Origin: an uncultured Campylobacteraceae bacterium
GTDB taxonomy: Bacteria > Campylobacterota > Campylobacteria > Campylobacterales > Arcobacteraceae
DNA: 14,780 nucleotides
Assembly (NCBI GenBank): GCA_913057765.1
Contig: CAJXPH010000045.1
Location: 1 to 14,780 of the forward strand
Direction: 5' to 3'
Part shown: piece after piece, positions 6,175-14,733 of the stretch
How the letters are laid out: every line of letters begins with the position of its first letter
Numbering within the stretch: the stretch's first letter is position 1
The notes under the pieces: model-generated
The model's database searches: none
Seen by the model: the letters and a program-made list of their open reading frames with translations, nothing else
Told to the model about the DNA's origin: nothing
Translations under genes and position numbers: made by a program

Positions 6175-8454
6175 ATGTCAAAAAAAAGTTATGTAGTAGG
6201 TTTTCCAAGAATTGGGGAACAAAGAGAATTAAAAAAAGTGTTAGAAAGTTTTTGGGCAAATAATTGTTCATTTGATGAAGTAGAAAAAGTTGCAGGTGAT
6301 TTAAAAAAACGTCATTGGAGTTATCAAAAAAAAGCAGGAATTGGATATATAAGTTCAAATGATTTCTCTTTTTATGATAATGTTCTAGATACAGCAGTGA
6401 TGTTAAATGCAATTCCTAAAAGATTCAAAGACTTAAAAAATGAAGAACTTTATTTTTCAATGGCTAGAGGAAGTAAAGATTGTGTAGCAATGGAAATGAC
6501 AAAGTGGTTTAATACAAACTATCACTATATTGTTCCAGAATTAAGTTTAGAAGATGAATATAAATTAAATGCATCAAAGATTCTAAACGAATATCAAGAA
6601 GCAAAAGAACAAGGAATTAAAACAAAAATAAATTTAATTGGTCCACTAACTTTTTTAGCTCTTTCAAAAAGAGTTGATAGAAAAGACACTTTTGCTTTAT
6701 TAAATAAAATACTTCCAATCTATGAAGAATTACTAAAAGAGATTGCATTGCTTGATGAAGTTGTTACAGTACAAATTGATGAACCTGTTTTTGCTAAAGA
6801 CAATGAGGTAAAAGTGCTAAGCCTTATAAAACCAACATATGATAGATTATCAAGTGTCAGCAATAATCTAAAGATTATTGTTACTACATATTTTGAACAC
6901 TCCAATGAAGCTACCAAAATTTTAATTCATACTCCAATTTGGGGAGTTGGTCTTGATTTTTTATATGGGAAGGAAAATTTAGAATCTTTAGAATTAATTG
7001 AAAAAAGTGATAAAAAACTTATTGCAGGAATTGTTGATGGCAGAAATATTTGGAAAAATAATATTCAAAATAGTTTAGAACTTCTTGCACTTATATCAAA
7101 AGATATAAAGAAAGAAAATATAATCATCTCTTCATCTTGTTCTCTTCTTCATACCCCATTTACATTAAAGTATGAAGTTACTATGGATGAAAATATCAAA
7201 ACATGGTTAAGTTATGCAGTTGAAAAACTTGATGAAGTAAATATTCTTACAAAAGTTTTCTTTGAAGGTGTAAATAGTTTGAATAATAAAGAGAATAAAA
7301 TCTACGAAGAAAATATTCAAGCGAATCATAGTAGAAAAATATCAGCACTTATTCATGATGAAACTGTCCAAAATAGAGTACATGAATTTTCTAAACTTCA
7401 AAGAGAGGGGAAGTATAAAGATAGAATAAAATTACAAAAAGAAATTTTAAAGTACAAGGATTTGGCAATTACTACAATTGGTTCATTTCCTCAAACGCCA
7501 GAAGTTAGAATTGCAAGAAAAGATTATAAAAATAATGAAATCTCAAAAAATGATTATGAAACACAAATGAAAAGATATATTGATGATTGTATCTCTTTTC
7601 AAGAAGAGTGTGGAATTGAAGTTTTAGTCCATGGAGAACCTGAAAGAAATGACATGGTTGAATATTTTGGAGAACAACTAAAAGGCTATGGTTTTTCAAA
7701 GAATGGTTGGGTTCAAAGTTATGGAAGCAGATGTGTAAAACCTCCATTTATTTATGGTGATATAAGTAGACCAAAAGCAATGACAGTTGACTGGATTACA
7801 TATGCTCAAAGTAAAACAGACAAAATAATGAAAGGAATGCTAACAGGTCCAGTTACTATTTTAAATTGGTCTTTTGTAAGAGACGATAAACCAAGAGATG
7901 AAGTTTCTAAACAAATTGCAATTGCACTAAGTGATGAAATTAATGATTTACAAAATGCAGGTATAAAAATCATACAAGTAGATGAAGCTGCATTTAAAGA
8001 AGGTTATCCTTTGAGACGTGAGAAAATAAAAGACTATGAAAACTGGGCTGTTAGAGATTTTAAAATTGCAGTTAGTTCTTCAAAAAAACAAACTCAGATT
8101 CATACTCATATGTGTTACAGTGAATTTAATGACATTATTAAAACAATTGAAAATATGGATGCAGATGTTATTTCAATAGAAACCGCAAGAAGTGGGAATG
8201 AACTTCTTAAAATCTTTAAAGAAGTAGGATATAAACAAGAAGTAGGACCAGGAATTTACGATATCCATAGTCCTAGAGTTCCAAGTATAGAAGAGATGGT
8301 TAATCAAATTAAACTTCTATTGGAAGTACTTCCTAAAAATCAATTATGGATAAATCCAGATTGTGGATTAAAAACAAGAAAATGGGAAGAAACAAAATTA
8401 AGTCTTCAAAATATGGTTGAAGCAGTAAATTATATAAGAAAGGAAAATAGATAG
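6175..8454 (+). CDS. metE: Cobalamin-independent methionine synthase (5-methyltetrahydropteroyltriglutamate-homocysteine methyltransferase)
   Basis: Transfers a methyl group from 5-methyltetrahydrofolate polyglutamate to homocysteine, the last step of methionine synthesis, without vitamin B12. It is a cytosolic zinc enzyme of 759 residues (E. coli 753). The N-terminal barrel begins with GFPRIGEQRELKK (9-21), and the C-terminal catalytic barrel starts near TTIGSFPQTPEVR. All four zinc ligands are present with a constant +4 offset from E. coli: His645 and Cys647 (HTHMC), Glu669 (SIETARS) and Cys730 (NPDCGLKTR). The catalytic-type His698 is in GIYDIHSPRVPS. The enzyme is intact. It is the second gene after the Cys-rich ORF and ends in tandem hairpins. 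No S-box, cobalamin riboswitch or T-box is apparent upstream. MetE-type enzymes are often controlled by methionine or B12 supply; nothing here shows how. Confidence 0.98.
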   Translation: MSKKSYVVGFPRIGEQRELKKVLESFWANNCSFDEVEKVAGDLKKRHWSYQKKAGIGYISSNDFSFYDNVLDTAVMLNAIPKRFKDLKNEELYFSMARGSKDCVAMEMTKWFNTNYHYIVPELSLEDEYKLNASKILNEYQEAKEQGIKTKINLIGPLTFLALSKRVDRKDTFALLNKILPIYEELLKEIALLDEVVTVQIDEPVFAKDNEVKVLSLIKPTYDRLSSVSNNLKIIVTTYFEHSNEATKILIHTPIWGVGLDFLYGKENLESLELIEKSDKKLIAGIVDGRNIWKNNIQNSLELLALISKDIKKENIIISSSCSLLHTPFTLKYEVTMDENIKTWLSYAVEKLDEVNILTKVFFEGVNSLNNKENKIYEENIQANHSRKISALIHDETVQNRVHEFSKLQREGKYKDRIKLQKEILKYKDLAITTIGSFPQTPEVRIARKDYKNNEISKNDYETQMKRYIDDCISFQEECGIEVLVHGEPERNDMVEYFGEQLKGYGFSKNGWVQSYGSRCVKPPFIYGDISRPKAMTVDWITYAQSKTDKIMKGMLTGPVTILNWSFVRDDKPRDEVSKQIAIALSDEINDLQNAGIKIIQVDEAAFKEGYPLRREKIKDYENWAVRDFKIAVSSSKKQTQIHTHMCYSEFNDIIKTIENMDADVISIETARSGNELLKIFKEVGYKQEVGPGIYDIHSPRVPSIEEMVNQIKLLLEVLPKNQLWINPDCGLKTRKWEETKLSLQNMVEAVNYIRKENR

Positions 8455-8472
8455 AGCCCTAGGCTCTATCTA
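8448..8472 (+). terminator. Hairpin A overlapping the metE stop codon
   Basis: TAGATAGAGCC (8448-8458), loop CTA and GGCTCTATCTA (8462-8472) make an 11-bp perfect stem that includes the metE TAG. AAAAGAG then TTTTT (8480-8484) follow, so the T-run is not directly adjacent. It shares bases 8467-8472 with hairpin B, so both cannot form fully at the same time. Confidence 0.6.
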
Positions 8473-8514
8473 AAAAGAGTTTTTATTAAAAGAGATAAAA
8501 ACTCTTTTTAGATA
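8467..8514 (+). terminator. Hairpin B, likely metE terminator
   Basis: Bases 8467-8486 pair with 8495-8514 in a 20-bp perfect inverted repeat around the loop TAAAAGAG. The inner stem GAGTTTTTAT/ATAAAAACTC is followed by five T (8505-8509) and preceded by five A (8472-8476), the form of a bidirectional rho-independent terminator, though it has few G-C pairs. It lies between metE and ilvA and overlaps hairpin A by six bases. Confidence 0.7.
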
Positions 8515-8547
8515 CTATTATTGATAATTAAAATGAAAAGAAATGAA

Positions 8548-9753
8548 ATGATAACTATAAACAGTATAAAAGAAGCAAAAAAAAATATAGAAGGAGTGGC
8601 ATTAAACACACCTTTTTCAAAAGCTCCAATTTTAAGTGAAACTTTCAATAGTGAGATATACTTTAAAAAAGAAAATTTACAACTTACGGGAAGTTTTAAA
8701 TTAAGAGGTGCTTTTAATAGAGTTGCAAATTTATCTCAAGATAAAAAAGACAAAGGTGTGGTTGCAGCAAGTGCAGGAAATCATGCACAAGGATTAGCTT
8801 ATGCAGCACAATATTTTGAATGTGAAGCGACTATTTTTATGCCAGAAGCGACTCCTTTAACTAAGGTTTCAGGAGTGAAATCTTATGGAGCAAATGTAAT
8901 ACTCCATGGTGAAAATTTTGATGAAGCATATGAAGCTGCAATGAAATTCTCTGAAGAGAAAAACATAGAATTCATTCATCCTTTTGCAGATGATGATGTC
9001 ATTGCAGGGCAAGGAACAATTGCAATTGAAATACTTGAGAAAGTGCCAGACTTAAAACAATTAATCGTACCAATTGGAGGAGGAGGACTTATTGCAGGTA
9101 TTGCCATTGCAGCAAAAAGTATAAACCCTGATATTAGAATTATTGGTGTTGTTGCAAGTGGCGCAAAAGCTATGAAAGAATCATATAGGTCGCAAATACC
9201 AATTGATTCTGTTGCAGTTAGAACCATTGCAGATGGTATTGCAGTAAGAGATGTAACACCAAAGCTTTTAGATATAATAATTGATTATGTTGATGATATT
9301 GTAGAAGTAAACGATAATGAAATTGCAAATGCAATTCTATTTTTATTAGAAAAACACAAACTTGTTGTAGAAGGTGCAGGTGCTGTTGCAACTGCAGCAA
9401 TTATGCACGAAAAAATTGAAATTGAAGATTCTAAAGTTTGTGCAGTTATTAGTGGTGGAAATATTGATGTAACTATGCTTTCTCAAATTATTGAAAAAGG
9501 TTTAGTAAAATCAAATAGAAAAATGAATCTTGTTATCACATTGATGGATAAACCAGGGTCTCTTACTCATTTAACTGAGATTTTTAAAGAGTGTTCTGCA
9601 AACATAGTACAAATTGATTATGATAGAAACTCTATCAAGTTAGAATTTGGTGAAGCACACATTACTATTGCCTTAGAAACAAAAGGTGAAGAGCATCAAA
9701 AACTAATAAGGGAAAAATTGAAACAAAATGGTTATAGATTTAAACAAATCTAG
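8548..9753 (+). CDS. ilvA: Threonine ammonia-lyase (threonine deaminase)
   Basis: PLP enzyme that converts threonine to 2-oxobutanoate and ammonia, the first step toward isoleucine or threonine breakdown. I choose ATG 8548, giving 401 residues, because the N-terminus ITINSIKEAKKNIEG then matches the family start. The frame is open back to a TTG at 8521, with another ATG at 8533, but neither has a ribosome binding site; 8548 has only a weak AAAAG. The PLP lysine is Lys51 in GSFKLRGAF, the phosphate-binding loop GGGGL is near residues 175-180, and AGNHAQG is present. The C-terminal 75 residues form an ACT-like domain (VITLMDKPGSLTHLTEIF), as in the short IlvA/TdcB type of about 400 residues, not the 514-residue E. 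coli IlvA with its double regulatory domain. Whether it is feedback-controlled by isoleucine cannot be told. It follows the metE hairpins. Confidence 0.95.
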   Translation: MITINSIKEAKKNIEGVALNTPFSKAPILSETFNSEIYFKKENLQLTGSFKLRGAFNRVANLSQDKKDKGVVAASAGNHAQGLAYAAQYFECEATIFMPEATPLTKVSGVKSYGANVILHGENFDEAYEAAMKFSEEKNIEFIHPFADDDVIAGQGTIAIEILEKVPDLKQLIVPIGGGGLIAGIAIAAKSINPDIRIIGVVASGAKAMKESYRSQIPIDSVAVRTIADGIAVRDVTPKLLDIIIDYVDDIVEVNDNEIANAILFLLEKHKLVVEGAGAVATAAIMHEKIEIEDSKVCAVISGGNIDVTMLSQIIEKGLVKSNRKMNLVITLMDKPGSLTHLTEIFKECSANIVQIDYDRNSIKLEFGEAHITIALETKGEEHQKLIREKLKQNGYRFKQI

Positions 9754-9795
9754 ATTACATTTTATACATTTATTAAAAATTTAGTAAACAAAACA

Positions 9796-9801
9796 TATAA
9801 T
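9796..9801 (+). promoter_or_regulatory. atpB promoter -10 box
   Basis: A perfect TATAAT lies 44 bases before the atpB start, with a predicted start near 9808. The position 17 bases upstream reads TTAAAA, a poor -35, as is typical for this phylum. The leader ends in AAGGA, five bases before the ATG. The box gives atpB an independent promoter after ilvA. Confidence 0.55.
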
Positions 9802-9845
9802 GGTCAGTATATTTTAGAAAAAGTAAAGAACATAAAAGGAAGAAA

Positions 9846-10532
9846 ATGGAAGGAAGATTATTTACATTCTTAGGTGCCATCGGTGGACACGGACAAGAAT
9901 GGATTATCACATCACACTTTGTTTTAGTAATAGGGATTGTATTATTATTAGCAAATGCTGCAACGAAGAAAATGCAACTAGTGCCAACTGGTGCTCAAAA
10001 TGCTATGGAAGCATTTATTAGTGGAATCGTAGCAATGGGTGCTGATACAATGGGTGAAACAAATGCTAGAAGATATTTACCATTAATTGGTTCTTTAGCA
10101 ATTATTATTTTTGTAGCTAACATGATGGGAGTTATTCCAGGGTTTGAAGCACCAACAAGTAATATTAACTTTACACTAAGTTTAGCACTTATTGTTTTTG
10201 TTTATTATAACTATGTAGGTATTAAAGTAAATGGGTTTATTAATTACTTTAAACACTTTATGGGTCCTATGCCTATACTTGCACCATTAATGTTCCCTAT
10301 TGAAATTATTTCTCATATTTCTAGAATTATTTCATTATCATTCAGACTTTTTGGTTCAATTAGAGGAGATGATATGTTCCTAATGGTACTTTTAATGTTA
10401 GTACCTTGGTTATTGCCTCTTCCTGGTTTCTTCTTATTAACAGCGTTTGGATTTTTACAAGCGTTTATTTTTGCTATCTTAACATACGTATATATTGCGG
10501 GTTCTGTTATGATGTATGAAGAAGACCATTAA
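9846..10532 (+). CDS. atpB: ATP synthase F0 subunit a
   Basis: Membrane subunit that forms the proton half-channels against the c-ring of F1F0 ATP synthase. It has 228 residues, shorter than E. coli (271) but normal for Campylobacterota, with hydrophobic segments at about 20-38, 77-98, 105-125, 177-192 and 195-224. The essential arginine is Arg167 in SLSFRLFGSIRG, and the conserved GFLQAFIFAILTYVYI carries Gln205 (like E. coli Gln252). Asp175/Asp176 lie where E. coli has Glu219. The start ATG has AAGGA five bases upstream. No other atp gene lies nearby; a solitary atpB, away from the main atp operon, is the arrangement I know from Campylobacter. A perfect terminator follows, so it is a single-gene unit. 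Confidence 0.97.
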   Translation: MEGRLFTFLGAIGGHGQEWIITSHFVLVIGIVLLLANAATKKMQLVPTGAQNAMEAFISGIVAMGADTMGETNARRYLPLIGSLAIIIFVANMMGVIPGFEAPTSNINFTLSLALIVFVYYNYVGIKVNGFINYFKHFMGPMPILAPLMFPIEIISHISRIISLSFRLFGSIRGDDMFLMVLLMLVPWLLPLPGFFLLTAFGFLQAFIFAILTYVYIAGSVMMYEEDH

Positions 10533-10550
10533 GAAATAAAAACTTAATAT

Positions 10551-10586
10551 AAAAAAGGGAAGAAGTTTTACTTCTTCCCTTTTTTT
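10551..10586 (+). terminator. Strong bidirectional terminator between atpB and the DUF3179 gene
   Basis: GGGAAGAAG (10557-10565), loop TTTTA and CTTCTTCCC (10571-10579) form a perfect 9-bp stem, preceded by six A (10551-10556) and followed by seven T (10580-10586). It serves atpB on the plus strand and, through the A-run, the convergent gene that ends at 10609. Confidence 0.92.
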
Positions 10587-10608
10587 ATGCCAAAATCTTT
10601 TTTGTAAC

Positions 10609-11718
10609 CTATTTATAAATTAAAGTCTTTGGTTTAAAAACTGCCCAAGAAAACCAAAAATGATCTGCATGAACGATTGGGTTTAATTGTTTACCTTTTA
10701 ACTCTCCATCAATTGCTTGTCCAAAAATATTCCAAATTGAATTTGTATTTTTATCAATAAACTTTCCATCTTTATATAAGAAGTTAAATTTTTCACCATT
10801 TAATAAGTTGCTATAAACTGTATATGAACCGTCATCTTTTGAATGTCTAATTAGACTTCTATCTAAAGCTGCATTTGTTCCTTTTTTATAAAATAATACT
10901 AAGTCTAACTCTTTATCATTATAAACAATATCCTTTTTTAAAGCATCATAGGTATAAGCTTTATCAGTATTATTTAAAGAAAGTGTTAAGACTTTTTGCA
11001 TAGGTCTTAATCTATCATCAGTTTTTTTATCAAAAAGAAATGGTGATTGATTTATATCATCATAGCCAGAATATGGGTTTCTTCCATAATCCCTATTAAA
11101 TCCTGTATCTTTAGAAAGAATTAAAGCATTTGGGAAACTTGTATATACATCTTTAAAGCTCACTAAAGAAGAAGGAAGGAATTTTAATTGTTTTTCAACC
11201 ATAGAACCCACTATACCCTCGCCTGTAAACTGTTGCCATAAAGATTCAGTTTGCCTATCATACATTACTAAATCAGAATTTCTTAACAGTCCTGATGTAC
11301 CAAAATCATATTCAACTCCATCTAAAACTCTATCAAAAACAATTGCTGAATTACACAATGGACAAAAAGTTACTGATATTTTTTTATCTCCCAATGTATC
11401 ATTTACAATTTCATGCCACATTAATACAGAAATAGGATAAGCTTTTACCTTTTTATTTATTTCTAAAAAAATCACCGGTTCTTTATCCCCTATCCAACTC
11501 TTTGCTTTTTCAACAGAAATAAATTTTGGCTCATCAATTGGAGGAATTCCGTCTCGAGAGGGGCCTCCACTTAATAATTCATCGTAAGAAATTGTATGTT
11601 TATTCCAGTCTGTATTCCAGCCTAATGTCTTAAACTTAAGATTATATCCTCTATCATCATTAGTTTCATAGGAGAAAGCTAAAGATAAAGATATCAAAAT
11701 TAAAAAAATTAGTCTCAT
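10609..11718 (-). CDS. Exported DUF3179 family protein
   Basis: Exported protein of 369 residues of the DUF3179 family, whose function is unknown. Residues 1-16 are a signal peptide (MRLIF then a leucine/serine-rich core, likely cut after AFS), so it acts outside the cytoplasm. The family core is clear: YPISVLMWHEIVNDTLGD (94-111) with His102 and Asp107, then TFCPLCNSAIVFDR (117-130) with the CPLC pair Cys119/Cys122, GTSGLLRNSDLVMYDR (140-155) and WQQFTGEGIVG (161-171). The C-terminal half repeats Asn/Asp-rich strands and ends WFSWAVFKPKT. The CxxC and His residues could bind a metal or be redox active, but this is inference. ATG 11718 has AAAGGG six bases upstream, and a TATAAT box lies at 11751-11746. 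It is a single-gene unit, divergent from the ThiE-like gene and convergent with atpB. Confidence 0.9.
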   Translation of the reverse strand: MRLIFLILISLSLAFSYETNDDRGYNLKFKTLGWNTDWNKHTISYDELLSGGPSRDGIPPIDEPKFISVEKAKSWIGDKEPVIFLEINKKVKAYPISVLMWHEIVNDTLGDKKISVTFCPLCNSAIVFDRVLDGVEYDFGTSGLLRNSDLVMYDRQTESLWQQFTGEGIVGSMVEKQLKFLPSSLVSFKDVYTSFPNALILSKDTGFNRDYGRNPYSGYDDINQSPFLFDKKTDDRLRPMQKVLTLSLNNTDKAYTYDALKKDIVYNDKELDLVLFYKKGTNAALDRSLIRHSKDDGSYTVYSNLLNGEKFNFLYKDGKFIDKNTNSIWNIFGQAIDGELKGKQLNPIVHADHFWFSWAVFKPKTLIYK

Positions 11719-11745
11719 TACATACCCTTTATTTTAATATAAACT

Positions 11746-11751
11746 ATTATA
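11746..11751 (-). promoter_or_regulatory. Candidate -10 box for the DUF3179 gene
   Basis: On the minus strand this reads TATAAT. Transcription near 11739 would give a leader of about 20 bases holding the AAAGGG ribosome binding site. The 62-base gap 11719-11780 also has to contain the ThiE-like gene's promoter; the plus-strand TATATA near 11758-11765 is a possible -10 for it. Confidence 0.42.
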
Positions 11752-11780
11752 GAATTCTTATATAAAGAGATTGTAAAGGA

Positions 11781-12356
11781 TTGAAAATAATACGAGAAAA
11801 CCTGATTAGTTATCTAATAACTGATCCTCAATATTACTCAAATGACGTAAAAACTTTTGAAAAGAATTTAAAAAAGGTATTAACAATTAAAAAAGTTGAT
11901 ATAGCCTGCTTTAGAGATAAGACTTCTGAAAATTTCAAAGAGCTTGCAAAAGTTTTTGTAAAGACTTGTAAAGAGTTTAATATTGATAAAGTATTAATTA
12001 ATGGAAATTATAAACTTGCTAAGAAACTAAATGCAACAGGTGTCCATCTTACCTCTACACAATTTAATAAGATACAAAAAGCTAAAGACTTAGATCTTTA
12101 CACCATAATTTCTTGTCATAATTACAAAGATATAGAAAATGCACAGATGCAACATGTAAATGCAATTACTTACTCTCCTATCTTTTTCTCTCCTAATAAA
12201 GCAGAAGCTAAAGGTATGGCGAAACTAAGGGAAACAATAAGAGTCTACGAAGACTTAGATATTATTGCCTTAGGGGGGATTATAGATGAAGAACATATAA
12301 ATCAAATCTCAAGAACAAGAGCCTATGGTTTTGCATCAATTAGATACTTTATCTAG
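11781..12356 (+). CDS. ThiE/TenI-family (thiamine phosphate synthase-like) protein
   Basis: TIM-barrel protein of 191 residues, a little short for ThiE (about 210). Thiamine phosphate synthase joins HMP-pyrophosphate to thiazole phosphate; TenI is a related thiazole tautomerase. Family motifs run in order: YLITDP (11-16), FRDK (44-47; Arg45, Lys47), LINGN (72-76), GVHLTSTQ (87-94), SCHNYKDIENA (111-121), YSPIFFSPNK (131-140) and IIALGGI (161-167). Gly75 stands where classical ThiE has Asp of INDR, and Gln94 (or a neighbour) where ThiE has the Asp of GQED. These Asp residues bind Mg-pyrophosphate, so catalysis as ThiE is doubtful. No ATG fits. TTG 11781 is preferred because the family start MKI..ENLISYLITD aligns, although AAAGGA abuts it with no spacing. 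Its stop overlaps the addA-like gene's stop in CTAG. There is no other thi gene nearby. Confidence 0.75.
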   Translation: MKIIRENLISYLITDPQYYSNDVKTFEKNLKKVLTIKKVDIACFRDKTSENFKELAKVFVKTCKEFNIDKVLINGNYKLAKKLNATGVHLTSTQFNKIQKAKDLDLYTIISCHNYKDIENAQMQHVNAITYSPIFFSPNKAEAKGMAKLRETIRVYEDLDIIALGGIIDEEHINQISRTRAYGFASIRYFI

Positions 12357-14733
12357 ACAACTTTTAGCTTTACCTCATCTTCTTTTAAATAAATAATATA
12401 AGAATAGACTTCATTTGTATCAAATATTTCTTTAATTGCTTTTTTGTAATGGCTTACTTGGAATACATGTTCTTCTAACTCATCTTTTGTTGTTTTATAA
12501 TCAAAAATATATAGTTTTTCATCTTTTTTAACTAATAAGTCAATAATCTTTAACTCATTTTTATAAATTAAAGATTGTTCTTTTGAAATTTCACAATTAT
12601 TGACAAATGATTTAATCTCATTATTATCAATTAATCTCATTATTCTATTTTCAATCTTTGAAAAATCATCTTCACTTAAATAACTTGAATATCTATTTCT
12701 CGCTAAATTAATTGCATTAGATAAAGACTCACTATTAAAAGCGTTCATCATCTCTAAACTATAATGTGTTGCAATACCAAAATACTTAGCATGCAAAGTA
12801 TACTCAGTATCATCTTTTGTTTTTGAGATTGGTTTTTCTTGGATACCTAGGGTTAAAGGAACATATGTAACTTTTTCAATTTTTTCATAGTTTTTACTTT
12901 TATTTTCACTAATTACAATATCACCAATAATCTGACTTTTTAAATTTAACAAATTAAAAACAGATTTTTCAGGCTTTTTAAAAATAACCATATTATTTCT
13001 AGCTCTTGTCATAGCAACATATAAAATATTTAATTCATCTTCTAATGCTAAGCTTTTTTCTTTATCTAAAGCTTTTTTATAATCTTCATTATAGTTCTCT
13101 AAATTTGAAATCTTATAATAAATATTTTTTAAATTAACATCATCATATTCAAAAAGAAGTGAACTTCTATCACTGTTTTTTTGTTTTATTCTATCAAGTA
13201 ATAATACAGTATGAAATTCGAGACCTTTTGATTTAAAAATTGTTAAAATTTGTAATCCTAATTGTTCAGAATTTTGCATTGAAGCATCTAGCTTATCTAT
13301 CTCATATACAAAATCTACAATATTTTTATAAGAAGAACAAAGTTCAATTAGTTTTATAACATTATCATCAATTACATCTAAATCCATTGATATCTTATAA
13401 ATTATATCTTGGATACTTAGTTTCTTTATATCTACATTTAAAATTAAATCATTTGCAGGTTGTTTTCCAATAATTGCATTTACATTTTCTTTATATATAT
13501 CTTCTTCAAAATATAAAAATTTCATTGCATTAATTACAGCTTTTACATTCTCTTGGTTTATAAGTTTTGAGGTCATTTCTGTTGTGATTTTTAAACTAGG
13601 AAACATTTTTTTTAAATAAGAATATAAATTTAATACGTCATTGTTTGTATACGTTAAAATTGCAATATCATTACTATTAACACCACTTTGCATAAGATTA
13701 GATATTTTCTTTGCAATATTTTTATATTTGTCATCTTCAAGTAAAGCTTCATCTTCATAAACTTCAACAAAACCATCTTTATGAATTGCAAATTGGTCAT
13801 GATATTCATATGTAGGAAGTTTATTAAAAGAATTATTTACAAAATTTACTATTGCTTCACAAGACCTATAGTTTGTATTTAAAATCTCCACTTCTACATT
13901 AGAATTTGTTTTTAATACATAATCAAAAAGTTCTCTTTTTCCACCTCTGAATCTATAAATTGATTGTTTAGTATCTCCAACATAGAAAAAAGTTTTGAAT
14001 CGTTCTTCTTGACCAGATAGAATCTCTTCAATCAATGGTTGTAAGATTTTATACTGAAGTAATGATGTATCTTGAAATTCATCAATTAATATATGTGAAA
14101 ATTTTGAATCTAGTCTAAAATATAAGAAATCTTTATCAATTTTTGATGATAACAATTCATATGTAAGATTTGAGATATCATCAAAATGTAAAGTATTTTT
14201 TGATTTGTTGTATTTTATTTTATAATCTTTAAAAAGTTTATATAATTCAAACAACCTACTTAAACTAAAACCAGCCCTAATCTTATAGTAAATAGATACT
14301 TCTTCTCTTAATTTTGAAAAATAGCTTTCTAATAAATCATTAGAACACTTTTTAAAAGTTCTAAAATCAGCGGCACTATCTTTAGTGAGCCAAGTTTTAC
14401 CTTTTTCTAACAAGCTTTCAAAAGAATCAAAGTCAACTGCTTTCTTTGCAGCATCTGACGCAACAGGACAGTTTAAAATAAATTCTTTTATTCTATAAGC
14501 TTCATTCAAAGCCTCTTGTTTTTGTAAAGTAATTAAACTAGCATCAATATTTAAAATTTTCACTTCTTCATTTTTTTCAAGTAAGTTTTTAAATATATCA
14601 AAAAGAGATGAATACTTTTTTTTCTCAAATAGTGAAAAATCAATCAATTTATCAAAATTATTTAAATCCAATGATTGAAGAAATTTACTACTTAATACTT
14701 CAACATCATCTTCTTTAATTTCAAAGTCATCAC
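12353..14733 (-). CDS. addA: AddA-type helicase-nuclease (RecB-like), 5' end missing
   Basis: UvrD/RecB-like superfamily 1A helicase with a C-terminal nuclease, one subunit of the AddAB recombination-repair enzyme that processes double-strand breaks. Counting from the TTG at 14671, motifs appear as: DEFQDT (197-202, motif II), GDTKQSIYRFRGGKRE (232-247, motif III), NYRS (267-270, motif IV), FKSKGLEFHTV (479-489, motif V), VAMTRAR (552-558, motif VI), and the AddA/RecB nuclease motif with Asp711 and DYKT (724-727). The TTG is not a credible start: the frame continues without a stop for 20 more codons to base 14731, at the adapter junction. The N-terminal helicase part with the Walker A loop (about 100-130 residues, judging from the family's usual 900 or so) lies outside the window. 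The end overlaps the ThiE-like stop (CTAG). The gene is intact where visible. Confidence 0.95.

Noticed and set aside
6074..6412. A minus-strand ORF of 112 codons over the Cys-rich ORF and metE start
   Set aside because: It overlaps two well-supported plus-strand genes, and its Leu/Phe-rich make-up is that of an antisense shadow.
9218..9400. Leu/Gln-rich minus-strand ORF inside ilvA
   Set aside because: It is low-complexity shadow coding opposite a conserved enzyme gene, with no ribosome binding site.
50..14733. Mobile element, prophage, CRISPR array, tRNA or defence system
   Set aside because: I read both strands and found no integrase, transposase, direct-repeat array, tRNA-like fold or toxin-antitoxin pair; the genes are chromosomal housekeeping or conserved unknowns.
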